Origin: Hermodice carunculata | Lineage: Eukaryota > Annelida > Polychaeta > Eunicida > Amphinomidae | Direction of reading: 5' to 3' | Length of the DNA: 64,000 nucleotides | Assembly: GCA_964020975.1 (NCBI GenBank) | Contig: OZ026612.1 | Span: forward strand, 128,011,741 to 128,075,740 | Shown: piece by piece, positions 47,870 to 60,299 of the stretch | Position numbering within the stretch: the stretch's first letter is position 1 | Layout: every line of letters starts with the position of its first letter | Notes under the pieces: generated by a model | Seen by the model: the letters and a program-made list of their open reading frames with translations, nothing else | Databases searched by the model: none | What the model was told of the DNA's origin: nothing | Program-made: the position numbers and the translations under genes

Positions 47870-48375
47870 TTATACATATGTGAGAATCTTTTTTCACATA
47901 AGTGAAATAATGATTCATTTCATAGAAATGAAAAGATTTAGAAATTTGTGAAATTCTTTTGCACATATATGTGAAATGAAAATACAATTGTACATTTTTT
48001 TCACAAATGTCAAAACCTTTTTTTCATGTGTCAAAATCTTTTACACATATGTGAAATAACCATTCATTTCATATATGTTGAAAGGATTTACATATATGTG
48101 AAATTCTTTTGCACATATGTCAGATAAGTAATAATTGTACATATGTGGAAAGCTTTTCCATATATATCTCTAAATCTTTTGTCATATTTGTGAATTTGTT
48201 TCACATATGTGTGAATTTGTTTCTTTGTATGATATAATAATTTATTTAATGATATCTGAAAATGATTCACACATACGCGAAATGCTTTTGCACATATGTG
48301 AAATAGTTTTACACATATGTGTAATAATGATTGATTGCACAGATGTGTAAAACTTTTTCACGTATGTGTAATTCT
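47870..48375. repeat. Imperfect palindromic minisatellite (CACATATGTGAAAT)
   Basis: About fifteen spaced copies of a CACATATGTGAAAT-like unit alternating with TTTTGCACAT or GATTCATTTCA pieces. The unit is itself palindromic. A second tract of the same family lies at 52015-52245. Confidence 0.75.
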
Positions 48376-48636
48376 TTTCAACCTGTGAAGCCTGTCGTAA
48401 ATGACCACATAAATGGTCCCAGTTTAAGAAGTTGAAATCAACATGTGGTCGATCTGAAACCCCCTCAAGCCCTAGTTAAAGCCCGGAGTCAACAGTAGGG
48501 TCATTTCCAGAAGTTGAGGTCATTCTGAAGCCATGCTCAATTTGCCTATGAATTGTAATCCGGGGTGGTTCCTAGGTTAAATGTGACCGCGGCAGAAAAA
48601 AGAAGGAGTCCCATACATGTGTTCACAAAGTGTATT

Positions 48637-48835
48637 ATGGCAGACTTTCTGGACTGGTTTGATCAATTTGAAATGGTGGAGCGTCTGATTCACCGAAAAC
48701 TTACATTTCGTTCAAGAAATGACCCATTTATAATGTATGATGATGTTGAATTTTGACACATATTTCGATTCGACACATACGGGTACAGGATCCTGTACTT
48801 ATGCCTGCACCGCCACATCTTTTTGGACTGCTTTT
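48637..48835 (+). pseudogene. PIF/Harbinger transposase N-terminal relic
   Basis: An ATG frame reads MADFLDWFDQFEMVER, then FRSRNDPFIMYDDVEF, stops, and in the same frame resumes as HIFRFDTYGYRILYL. The order R-R-(D/N)PF-x-x-YDD-EF followed by a FRF segment is how many PIF/Harbinger transposases begin. Only this part is present; the DDE domain is missing. The match is by eye and short. Confidence 0.45.
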
Positions 48836-48939
48836 TCATATTTCACCAACTGTTCTTTTTCTCGCTGATTAACGCCATGTCGGCTGTTGAAGTTACTATC
48901 CAATGCTGCTTCTTTTTTCAACACCATCGTGCTTTCGTG

Positions 48940-48974
<35 letters not shown>

Positions 48975-49040
48975 TTGCTTTCAACAATTCTAATACCCTC
49001 TGCCAACAATTCGGTTTAAAGGTTTTTTTTTACCAAATCA
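48799..49040 (-). pseudogene. Possible Harbinger Myb/SANT-like protein relic
   Basis: On the minus strand a frame gives NCWQRVLELLKAK, a poly-Lys run from the 30-base A tract (48942-48971 as T on the plus strand), then LDSNFNSRHGVNQREKEQLV and KYEKAVQKDVAVQ. The FNS..GV..RE..QL..YE...KDVA pattern resembles the Myb/SANT-like DNA-binding partner of Harbinger transposons. It partly overlaps the end of the plus-strand transposase reading, so at most one is right in the overlap. Confidence 0.35.
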
Positions 49041-49107
49041 GAAAGAATTTGGATTTCACCTTTTATTTCTTTTTCCATGTTTCGGCACTATTCCTGGACC
49101 AGTGGTA

Positions 49108-49564
49108 TTTTCATCTTTCAAATGTTCCCATGTATTTTTAGTTTATTACTATCCACCATCTCTACATCGGCTTTGAAGTTGTTGCTAACTCTCTTCGAGG
49201 CTTCTTCCTTCTGGACTTTACCCATTCTTTTGTCACTTGCCACGATATATTTCTGCATCTACTCATTTTAGAATTAGTTCCTCCCAATACGAAATGGGAA
49301 GTTTTGTTGGTCTTTATTTTACGTTTTGGTCCCCTCTGATGGCGTGACCCTCTATTTGCCTTCACACACACTCATGCAGGAAAGGGAAATAGAAATAGTT
49401 AGATTTGAGTACAAAATGACATCACAATAGAATCTATACAAAACCACAAACACACTCAGAACACAGCAGTGTAGCCTGGGGTCACCAGACCCTGACTTGA
49501 TCTTGACAATTCCATACCAATTTGACTCTGGGTTGATGGCTTCGTAACCCAGAGTAAGGTAGGC
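49108..49564. repeat. Left arm of a large inverted repeat
   Basis: A 457-base segment whose reverse complement is at 50559-51013 with few differences. It starts with TTTCATCTTTCAAATGTTCC and ends with AACCCAGAGTAAGGTAGGC. A frame through it (LLSTISTSALKLLLTLFEAS) is conserved in the other arm only because the arms are copies. Confidence 0.92.
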
Positions 49565-49588
49565 CTCTGCCTACCTTACTCTGGGTTA
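49545..49588. repeat. Small palindrome at the inner end of the left arm
   Basis: TAACCCAGAGTAAGGTAGGC (49545-49564) and its perfect reverse complement (49569-49588) surround the loop CTCT. So the inner end sequence of the arm is duplicated in inverted form on the left side only. Confidence 0.95.
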
Positions 49589-49590
49589 TG

Positions 49591-49700
49591 AAATGTGTTA
49601 TAACATGAAAGGAGACGATTATGGCTTATAACTGTCGAGTGGCGAAACCACGAGACAGTCGTAATAGCATAATCGTCTCCTTTCATGTTATAACACATTT
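49591..49700. repeat. Perfect 33-base hairpin
   Basis: Arms 49591-49623 and 49668-49700 are exact reverse complements. The loop can pair further (ACTGTC with GACAGT, GTGG with CCAC). It begins two bases after the arm palindrome. It may be a MITE-like hairpin or a structured RNA; I cannot tell which. Confidence 0.95.
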
Positions 49701-49894
49701 GTCATTGGCTGGTAGGAATGGTCATTTGTGTTTAGGTCGGATCAGTGATTTCATGATTGAAAGCGTATTATCTGTCAGTTACGTAATCAAATTCTTACAC
49801 ACACGTGTGACAGTGTCATTTCACTTCTGAGTCACTTCATTCGTGATTTCGCTCAGGCGTTCAGGTAGTTCGTGAATCTGCTAGCTGCCACAAA

Positions 49895-49986
49895 ATGGAA
49901 GATGACGTGCCTCTAATTGAACTTGATAATATTGCAACTCAGCAATTATTTTTCCAAAGAAATGACGGCACTTGCAGTACTGGGAG
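49895..49986 (+). CDS. Possible first exon in the spacer of the inverted repeat
   Basis: CAAAATGGAAG starts a frame reading MEDDVPLIELDNIATQQLFF and on for 30 codons, ending in TGGGAG followed by GTATGT, a good donor. The sequence is acidic and protein-like, but I know no family for it and find no following exon before the right arm. It might be the start of a gene whose promoter lies in the spacer. Confidence 0.25.
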
Positions 49987-50558
49987 GTATGTTGGTTTTT
50001 ATTTGTAGTGTTTTTTCAATTTCACAATCAAAGTTTGCTTTGCGTTCATGATATGCTACTGCATGAAGACTACTGACCCGGAGAAGTTTTGTGGCTGATG
50101 GTATAATGCGTGCTGGTACTTGAATGGATAGTTTTTATCATGGAAATTCAGGTAAATCATTTCAAATTTTATTGTTAGATATTGAAAGGGGTAATTCGGA
50201 AAGAGCGAGTTATAGGTTTTACTTAATTCACTCTTTTTGCGGGCCCTTTTTTGCGATTATTGAGGGTGAAGGTCAGCCCCAAAAAGATGCATTATCAAGT
50301 TTCATAATACATTCTTTTTCATAATCAATGGTTATGGGATATAATCAACACTTTTTGAGCCTTATGATTGGCTAGTTCCTATCAGCCATATGACAAAGTC
50401 ATAAAACCAGGACTCGACCCGAACTTATGAAAATGAAACCACTGTCATTTGACCGTGAGTCAAAAGCCGTCGTTACATGTATAAGCCATGGCTATCTGAC
50501 CACAAGTTATCTGTATAACCCCAGGTCACCTGACAAGGACTTCTGAAACTGGGCATAC

Positions 50559-51013
50559 GCCTACCTTACTCTGGGTTATGAAGCCATTAGCCCAGAGTCA
50601 AATTGGTATGGAATTGTCAAGATCAAGTCAGGGTCTGGTGACCCCAGGCTACACTGCTGTGTTCTGAGTGTGTTTGTGGTTTTGCATAGATTCTATTGTG
50701 ATGTCCTTTTTTACTCAAATCTATCTATTTCTATTTCCCTTCCCTGCATGAGTGTGTGTGAAGGCAAATAGAAGGTCACGCATCAGAGGGGATCAAAACG
50801 TAAAATAAAGAACAACAAAACTTCCCATTTCGTATTGGGAGGAACTAATTCTAAAATGAGTAGATGCAGAAATATATCGTGGCAAGTGACAAAAAAATAG
50901 GTAAAGTCCAGAGGGAAGAAGCCTCGAAAAGAGTTAGTAACAACTTCAAAGCCGATGTAGAGATGGTGGATAGCAATAAACTAAAAATACATGGGAACAT
51001 TTGAAAGATGAAA
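50559..51013. repeat. Right arm of a large inverted repeat
   Basis: Reverse-complement partner of 49108-49564, with equal length to within two bases. Together with the 994-base spacer the structure spans 1.9 kb. Outside both arms the sequences diverge at once. I see no clear target duplication. Confidence 0.92.
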
Positions 51014-51539
51014 TTGTTGGGAAGAAAAGATCCCCGCAGACAACTGGTGGGGGATGCCGCTCCAAAGCCAATAGACAGAAAAAAAAACAATCATCCAACA
51101 GTTCAGTCATCCCTTAATTCAGATCACCTTTAAATGCGATCGTTTTAATATACCACCATTCTCGAAGAATTGCAAACATTTAGGCATATATTGTTCTTGT
51201 ATATTATTATTTGCCTATCTTACTTTGGTATATGGAATGTATGACTGCAAAACAATTGAGTGGAAAAAGATAATTATGTTCTGTCTTGACTAGGCAGTAA
51301 ACATAGATGAAAATTGCGAATCCGCAAATGCCTCCATTTCTTTTAACCAAGAAATTGCTCATCCTGCTTCCGAATGTGTTTAGGCGCAAAAGTGTAATAA
51401 CAGTTATCGTGTGGTATATACTGTTTATTGGTACAGATCAATGAAGTAGATATTAATGAATCTTTTAATATATGTACAGCATGTATGAGTGTTTGATTTG
51501 TTGTGCTACGCAGGAAAATATCGTTTTGTGGCATCTGCT

Positions 51540-51882
<343 letters not shown>

Positions 51883-52014
51883 TAAATGTTTGACCATCGG
51901 ACTCATGTATAGATATGGAAACCATACTTTATAATGGGCCACACTGAGCACGGGGCAAAGTTAGAGAGCATTCTTGCACCAAATCTTTTATTAAGTAAAA
52001 AAAAAAACAAAATT

Positions 52015-52245
52015 ACACGTCTGTGAAATTGTTTTACACATATGTGAAATGGTTATAGTCATTTGTGAAATAAAAATATAGTTGTACATATATGACAAAC
52101 TATATAACATACACATAAGTCTTTTGCACATACGTGTAAGCCTTTTTCACATATGTTCAATTATTTGAAGTTATTGTACATATTTGAAATTCTTTGGCAC
52201 ATATGTGAAATTAATTATATATATGCGACAAAAAAGGTCTTCACA
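52015..52245. repeat. Second tract of the CACATATGTGAAAT minisatellite
   Basis: Same TTTTACACATATGTGAAAT and TTGTACATAT.TG units as at 47870-48375, about 230 bases. Confidence 0.7.
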
Positions 52246-52259
52246 TATGTCTATTTTTG

Positions 52260-53950
52260 GAATAAATGCTAAAACAACCTGCCATACATTAAGACCTGTC
52301 CATTCTAAAGGCAAGGAGCGTATCCTTCACATAACACCTGTTTGGCGGAGCATATATCTTCTTAATGTGATGCCTATATGAATACTTTTCTGTGTTGGTT
52401 CTATGCTGGTCATCATCAACTTAGCTTTCCGGAATTTACTTTTTTTTCCACTTTGAAGCAACGGTTATGCCGAAAACAGTAGTCCTGTCCTACTTTAACA
52501 TCACAGCAAAGGGTTGTTTGAAAAAAAAATGTTATGTCAAGGTAATTTTCGATTTTGCAAAAGCCGATACAACACCCTCCACTTCCCCCATCATGCATGT
52601 GAGAGAACCCAAAACGCTGATCGTTATTGTAAGCTTTTCGCCAAAGGCCACTCCTCATTTAAAAGCAGGCACGAACAAACAGACATCCTAGATCTGTGAC
52701 ACGGCACCCTCCACTCCTGACGATATTAGAAACATGATTGTTACTGCCAATATTCACAAGTGAAAGAATGTAATTATCGCTGAAAGAAACATACCGTTTT
52801 CATCTGTGCATGCGGTCCCCACCTTCTTGCAGGAACACTCTCAGTATACTCTTTGCACTCACGTGGTGGCATGTCTACAACATTCGCCACATGTGGTACA
52901 TCACGTGACCGATGACACAGACAACCGTTCGTTCATAGATTAGAAAGAGTCAATTTATCCAAGGAATGTGTGTAACTAACACAGCCACTTATCGTACATG
53001 ACGATACCATTCAAAATTTATTGGCCGTCTTATTATAATTAGCGATGGCGTTAAATGTAGTCTGCGTACAACACACCGATTGGTACTCCCTACACTTCTC
53101 AATATGACATATTGAGAGAAATGGTGGAGAGGGGGGGGGGGGGCAGACAGACAGACAAATATGTTGATTATCAACAATCCTATGAACTTTGTCTTGAATG
53201 AAAACACGTTGAAATTTGAAAGATTGAAAATATTTTTCGAAAAAAGTAAAATACTGGATCTTCTTTATGCATCTTAAAATACTCTGTGGTGTTTTCCGAG
53301 TCAATGGTCATGTATCATGAGCGCCCTACCATGCATGTGTTATACCCGAAGCCAGAATATATTAGTAGCCCCGTATTGTATGTGCTTGAACTCCTCCCAA
53401 AGATGTTACGATGACAGAACAGAGTTACAGGCAAGCCTATGGGCACATCTATGCAACAACGCACGTTGCGAAATCCTTTAATTTACCGCACCTATGTAAC
53501 CCAATCTGCATATGACATTAGGCGTCCAATTATCAGATTACGCATACCTGTTTATTATTTACAATAAACCCGACGCGTTGGCTTATTCATGGGTGTTAGA
53601 GTTGATAATTGTCTCATTAACAGCGGCGCCTTTCACCAGGAATATTCCTCATTGCACAAATACATTGCCAGGTACAATTACTTCGTCAGATGTACATGTT
53701 ACTGATACATCTTTGCATTCCAAGAAGACTCGGCATTATCCAGTCCTACATTATTGTTGCTCTTTACGTAATCTGATGTCAAGTGTCACTGCGTGGTTGA
53801 ACCAACGTAAAACGTTTCCAGGAAAGTTAATTCCTGAAACAAAAAGCTGTACACGATTAACTTGTGTGACTACAAGAAGTGTTATCTTCATTTCAAAATG
53901 AAGCGATAATTTATACGTCAAAATGAAACCAAAATAGTGTTGAGGAGCCA
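52260..53950. other. No supported gene
   Basis: A 129-codon ATG frame at 53514-53901 (plus) shows no motif and lies just before a LINE relic. A G-run lies at 53130-53142. Nothing else is recognised. Confidence 0.4.
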
Positions 53951-53959
53951 TCATTCTAA

Positions 53960-54125
53960 TTCCGTTTTTAATTATGCTGACGACATAGCCCTGCTCAGTG
54001 ACAGTGGCGATAATCTAACTAGAATGCTTAACGTTGCATATGCTTATCGATTAAAACGGGAATGAAATTTAATGAACATAAGTCAAAAGTGATGGTCATT
54101 GGTAAGCGCTGCCTGAAATAAACCG
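53960..54125 (+). mobile_element. LINE reverse-transcriptase fragment
   Basis: SVFNYADDIALLSDSGDNLT followed by RMLNVAYAY is the catalytic YADD region of a non-LTR reverse transcriptase. After a frame change, KSKVMVIGKRCL (about 54080-54118) completes the usual block. Nothing else of the element is recognised. Confidence 0.7.
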
Positions 54126-54129
54126 GTCT

Positions 54130-56820
54130 TTAAATTACTGTATATTATGTGTGCATATTAGTCATGTGTATAGTTGACAATGCACGTAGCTTTTATGTAC
54201 TCTTTCATCTACTGACATACCGTAGGTCCTGCCCTGCCTACGGTGCCCCCTAGTGTAAAGGGGTAGCTTGAGAAATAAATGTTCTTTTCTTTTGTAATTA
54301 AACTTTCATCCAAGCAGTAGCTATGTCAGGTAAAATAATGCGCATGAGCTCCTTCTTGTTTCCTCTCTTTGTCTTTATACATTCGTGTGGACGAGAAAGT
54401 CGCCATGACTGACTGAAAGCCCCAAAACTAGGGATGGTCATTTTGGTATCAAGGGATATGATCATCGGAAAATGTGATAGAAAGTCGGTGTGGTGTGCAC
54501 TTGTATGTTTGTCTTGTGTCCTGTATAAAAAAAATACGGCATTGTTGAATGGATTCTGCACAACACGGGTTCTGTTGTCACATTTTTGTTTGTTGGAATA
54601 CTTTCCATATAATAGTTAATTTAAAACTTCCCGACAATTGTCCCGAACTACCTGGTTTTACAATCAGAAGTAAATAGGCCAAAATAGCGTGTGTTCAAAT
54701 CTTCCGCAATATACTTATTTTTATTGAAGGCAATGGGGCTAGCTGGACAGCAAAGTGTGCCACTTTTGAACTGTTGTATGGCCTAGTCGTCATGGTCATT
54801 GGGGATTCGAAGATTCAACAGGAGCGTGAATGGTAACTGTCATGACGATATATCGTGCTGCACAGACAAATAATTTCTGTGTTTATTGCAATAAGCGTTA
54901 AGCTCTAATTAGGTCTGTGTCATCCGCTGGTCCTAATTCTATAGCGGAACTGTCTGTTACATAAAAGTCGCTTATTGTGTAACTGTATGAAGAAGCTGTA
55001 CGTAGAATGAAGCAACTTCTGAAGAGGAACCTTGTGTTATCACATACACACATTATCTTTTATCTTGGCAACAGCTGTATACCAGCTTCCAAAAGATGTG
55101 AGAAATGAATGGAGTTATGCTGCTCAGAGTATTATATATTGATACGTTCGGGGAAGAAGTCTGTTTGACTGATCATCATTGACTATAATAATTGATTATT
55201 ACAAAATGTTTCTCAATTATAATTTCAAGAGAAGATCTGAACCTTACACACAAGGTAGTATACTATGCCTTGGGTGACACTTGCAAACAATGTTTGTTAC
55301 ACGAGATATTCAAATAATCCCTGAATTGCGACGAGTTTTCCTGTCGCGCTTTCGCCGTTTTGTTGCTATTCAAGTGATTCACCAGCGGCAAACGAGTTAC
55401 AATAATAATAAGGAAAGCTATCCAAAACCGTCTCTGGACAGAAACGGTAAGCATAGTGTCAGGCAGGCACTGGGTGTGTCGGAAGACACTTAACAAAACT
55501 TTACCTTTACAATTGACGCTGTTTACCAATGGTAACTAATCTTGTAAGAATAATCATTACAACAGTTGTGGTTCTCTCAGTTACTGTGAAACATTTGGTG
55601 CACAATGTAAAATGCATTGTTTAGCTAGATTTGGGTCTTAAAATATATGCGTCACTAATTTAACTATTTATCATGATGTGAAGATCTTGAAAGCAATAAA
55701 GTAGCATATATACACACTTACACATACATACATACATACATACACACATACATACACACATAATTATTTCGTTGCACCTCATTCACAAAAACAAGAGGCA
55801 TGCTCCGAATGATACACAATATATACATATATAAAAGAAAAAAGACAAAGCAAAAGTGAGAACATGCAATGCAATATAAAAAGTGTCAATGCACAGTGAA
55901 GTACATGTGTGTCATAATATTAATTTAAAAATTCAGCTAGATTGTACCATCAATTTCAACACACGCAGCCGAAAACGTTCCGAAAATACATATTGTTTAT
56001 ATATTCCAGCATATCATCCAAAATAAAACATCCCTCTCTTCCTCATTCATATAATCAAAATGAACTAGTATTTCACCCATAAAATTAATCATTTTTAAAC
56101 GCGAATGGTAAACTTCTGAACATCTTGTTACGTTACAGAATTCATTACCAATTTCTGAACATCTATACATACTTTAATATAATGTTTAATGATATGATAA
56201 AAACTAGACTTATACACTTTAAAGAGATATAAACAGCATGAACGATAAAGCGACGAACGAGAGTTTCCTATATCAATATGTTGTACACTATGAAAAATGC
56301 CGTTTGAATTTCCATCTTAAGGTGTTTACAAAAGGCAACCATGCAGAGAGTGTGTCTCCTTGATATGTGAACATTGTTCCAGCGACGTGGCTATCGGGTG
56401 GCACTGACGGAGATATTTTCTTAACTTGCATAAAATTTTCTGTGCGCCACCAGTTTCTATGAGTCTTACTTCTGCGAAACATCTTCGTTGTGCTGTGTCC
56501 GTACAATACATATATATATATATAAAAGCTACAATTATGACTTTAATTTCATTGACATTTGCCTGTAGTTGTTTCAGAAGGTGCTAATGAACATACTGAA
56601 AAACAGAGTTACTTTCACTGTATGTTGCAACTCATGCAATACCTTATGGCAAAATTTTAGTATGCAAGGATCATGTGAACACGTTTTCGGTTTTATGGTC
56701 GACTTATACATGTTATATGTCATTTCACAGGGAAGCGAATGTTGAATCTGATGGGAAATTACGTAAGGCATTAAGGTGATTCCCTATTAATCTGGCTGTC
56801 GACCACATGCGAATTAACAT
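54130..56820. other. No supported gene
   Basis: AT-rich sequence with an ACAT-rich tract at about 55705-55765. Short frames lack motifs. Confidence 0.4.
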
Positions 56821-56826
56821 ATATAA

Positions 56827-57105
56827 GGAAGTTGTGTTGTTCAATAATTCACAAACCCCCAAGTTTTGTTTTTCAGAACCCTGTATCTAGTTGCAAAACC
56901 CTGAGTTCTCTAACAAACGAAAGGTTTTACCACAAGACCATGGCTTTCGTCAGGCTAACCCTGGGTTTTGTTTAGTTATTGAATTTTGACATGATTTTGG
57001 ACAAAACCCTAGATTTGTGTATATAACCCTGCGTTTCATGAACAAAACTCAGGGTTTAGGTACAAAACTCTAGGTTTTGTGAATTATTGGACAGCACAGC
57101 TTCCA
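56827..57105. mobile_element. Small inverted-end element with AACCCT-like interior
   Basis: Ends GGAAGTTGTGTTGTTCAATA (from 56827) and their counterpart ending GGACAGCACAGCTTCC (57105) are inverted copies over about 29 bases with three differences. The interior repeats AAAACCC(T/A).G and its complement, partly palindromic. No coding capacity. It is probably a MITE or foldback element; the family is unknown. Confidence 0.65.
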
Positions 57106-57109
57106 TAAA

Positions 57110-58000
57110 AGTAAGGGTGCATGTAGGTTACAAGGGGCTTGTAAAAATTGCATGTAAGTGCACATCATGAGTCTTCTAACAAGCATCTTTCTGCCCTCGG
57201 CATGAGCGGTTTTTATCGGCTCGCTGTGCAACCTGACGACAGACTCCACACCCGTTCCCCTTGATCCGTGGCCGCAGAATAGGTCGTAAGATTAATGGCC
57301 GCGCCTTCGTGGGAGCGAAGCAGCTTTGCTGCATTCCGTGCTCAGGGAAGCTGTAAATACCTGTGGCCGTGTTCACAAAGAATTTGATCTGATCCTAACT
57401 TAAAATCCAAAATTAGAATCAATGTGGTTTGCGCCTTTAACTACTTAATCCTTGGCTCAAAGTTTGATCAAAACTGCATGGAGTAGCCAATATATACTCT
57501 TAGCAACAATATGAACTTAAGGATTTACAGCCTCATTTTATTAAATCAGTCTTAGTTAGATCCAGCAAACGTCAGACATGTCCAAAAACTGGGGTCGATT
57601 TGTAATATTTAGATTCGCAAACCCTTCTGTACCACGCCTGTCGATGCAACTGAGAACTTGTTTGGGATTACGGTTGGGGTGAATTTGATGATAATCCTAC
57701 AAACATGGTTTTGACTTTGTCTGAAGAAAAATTGTATTACAGCAGATAAGTAAAATGTAATAAAAAAAAAAAAAAGTTGCATGACCGAAAACTGAGAACG
57801 CAAGTTAATCTAAGGCAAATTGCGAAATTGCAAAATATTTGTGTCATCATAGGTGAAAAATTAAAAAAAAAAAAATCTTTGGAATTGGCGCCCACAACCT
57901 GCCTATTGTATCTGACAGCTACAGATGACCAACCAAAATTCCAACTGGTCAACGATCAATGTATGCCCAGATATCGGAAATGAAACTCTTAATGTTTCAA
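57110..58000. other. No recognisable gene
   Basis: Short frames without motifs. Confidence 0.4.
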
Positions 58001-58006
58001 TTTACT

Positions 58007-58330
58007 GATTCATCAACTGAAACATATGTGAATATTGCAAATCTAGAAACGGAGGAAAAATTTCTACTCTTTATGAATTGTCAATATATTGAAACAATCC
58101 ACCGCATGGGTGCGTTTTGGCTGCATGCATAGAAATTGAGGGCTCGCCCTAAAATATATTTATATATTGATTCATCAACTGAAACACATGTTAATATTGC
58201 AAATCAGGAAACGGAGGAAAATTTTCGACTCTTTCTGAATTGTCAAGATATTGAAACAATCTACAGCATGGGTGCATTTTGGCTACATACATAGAGATTG
58301 AGGGCTCGCTCTAAAATATATTTATACATT
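58007..58330. repeat. 162-base direct tandem duplication
   Basis: Units 58007-58168 and 58169-58330 are near-identical, both starting GATTCATCAACTGAAACA and ending in the GAGGGCTCGC.CTAAAATATA block. The same frame is open through most of both (ETEE.F.LF.NCQ.IETI), with a shared stop near the end. Confidence 0.88.
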
Positions 58331-58339
58331 TTCCCTCTC

Positions 58340-59330
58340 GTTTCATTTTTTCTTCTCAGTGTCTCACATTGGTTTGTATTCTGTTGAATTGTATCGTGTT
58401 CTCCCGTGCATCGGCTTCATGTTTGTTAATCCTAATATTTGATTATGAAAAATGTGGTGTCTTTGTATTGTGCGTTGTTGTATTATAATTTGTGTTAGAC
58501 TGAAAAAAAATGTCATGTATTTTGTAAGTGCCGCAGTCAATCAAATCTTTCATACATGTATCCTTTGGTAAATGGAACTGTTACAGCCACCACCACTGAA
58601 TGAAGGTATAGCTGCCATCAGCTATGCCACGTATACGTAGAGGCTCTGGTAGTCGACGATATACGCGGTGTACATGAGGAAGTAGTCTAATAAAATTACA
58701 GAGCACATGTAGAGGTAATCTACTTTAGTCTATATACAGTGTATATGTAGGGGTCGTCCATTCTACTATATGCACAGTGTATACACAGAGGTAGTCTACT
58801 ACATGTAAAATGCACATGTATGGAGGCCGGCACCGCCAGCAAGAGTCAACATTTTTGGATGTCCAACCGAACTACTACACAAAACTCGGGCACATGTGGC
58901 TAGTCAACAGTGGCATGCTATGGTGAAACACATCTTGTCACATAAACGTTTGCTTGCTCTTTTTTTATATGCTCTCTGTTGCCTCCAAAATGGACCAAGT
59001 CTATTTATTTTCTGCTCTTCTTGGTTTATAAACACGGAATCAGGTCTCTTTAAATTTAGTTGGCCTTGGTAACAGCCACCTAACCCAATAGGATGGCAGT
59101 CTAATGTAAACCTATATTTTAACAGCTTTTGAGGTTTGAATGAGGGGACAGTAGATATCAGTCATGAACCATTTAGTACTTGCAACGTACACAGAAAATG
59201 TTTGACAGAACATATACGTTCTTAGTAAACGGAACAGTGACCTGCTAAATAGAAAAAAAAATGCACGATATTAAGATTTTGGTATATTTTTCATTATATA
59301 GGTATTGCATGTGCTACCCTAAAGCTACTA
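58340..59330. other. No recognisable gene
   Basis: AT-rich sequence with a diverged GTATA/AGGTAGTCTACT repetition near 58640-58810. Confidence 0.4.
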
Positions 59331-60290
59331 AATGATCCAAAGGATCGATAACTCCGCCACATTATGTGCTGTAAACATACGGTTTTGGAGAAGAAGTCGA
59401 ATAAAACCGCAAAAAATTGAACAGAATCCTTGCGCCCTAACACTAACCTTAACCCTACCCCACCTGTTGAACATATTAAGGTCTAGGGGTACCTAGAAGT
59501 GCCCCTATGCAATTTCAAAGTAATTCGCAAAGTGGATTCGGAGTAGAAGATTTTGCCCAAAAAATCGACAAAAAACAAAAAACAACAACGACAACAAAAG
59601 TCACTGGACGGTGACCATTTGAAAAAAAAAATAGTAGAAAGCCACCCAAGGTACATCCCCACCAAGTTTGAAGTGAGTCTGGCTCACGGTTTTGGAAAAG
59701 AAGTCGAAAATGTGAATTACTACAGCAGTCCCATTTAACTTGCATAGTTATCAATAGGAATTTATCCAATTTCTAACAAGTACAAGACTTGAAAAAAAAA
59801 ATAGTTAAAAATCAGGGCTCCACAGCATTACCACGTGGTGAGCAGATTTGTGTGACCCTTCTTCAAAGAAAATATTTACACCACGTTTCAACATAATCTG
59901 AGTTACAGTTTTGGAAAAGAAATGTCAAATATACCAAAGAAACAAAAATTCATTAAAAAAAATAGAAAAGAATCATAGCGCCACCTGTGGAACAAATTAA
60001 TTTCTAGGGGTATTCAAATATGTCCCTATGCAATTTCTAATCAATTCGCCGAGTGGTTTCTGCGAAGAAAATTTTTTTTTCAAGATTTGGCCCCCAAAGT
60101 CAGCAAAAAAAAATCCATAAAAACAAAAAAACATCATTGGACCTTAACCAATTCAACAAACTTTGTAGAAACCTCCCCTAGGCATATCTGCACCAAACTT
60201 GAAGTGAATCTAGCAGACAGTTTTGGAGAAGAAGTCGAAAACGTGAACCACGACAGCAATCCCCATTCACTGATATAGTAATCAATAGAC
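59330..60290 (-). repeat. Reverse-orientation relative of the 17.7-kb tandem repeat
   Basis: The block TTTTGGA(G/A)AAGAAGTCGAA(A/T)A recurs near 59384, 59688, 59910 and 60215. It is preceded by ACCAA.(T/C)TTGAAGTGA.TCT in two of these. Its reverse complement matches the TTCGACTTC.TCTCC blocks at 17.8-18.9 kb. A CCCTATGCAATTTC.AA..AATTCGC block recurs at about 59502 and 60031. Confidence 0.7.
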
Positions 60291-60299
60291 ATGCAGAGT

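Noticed and set aside
53514-53901. 129-codon ATG frame on the plus strand just before a LINE fragment
   Set aside because: No motif of a LINE or other family; could be chance.
59553-60278. Two similar Lys-rich frames containing EVENVN, looking like a duplicated gene
   Set aside because: The likeness comes from the tandem DNA repeat; stops and indels separate them from any longer frame.
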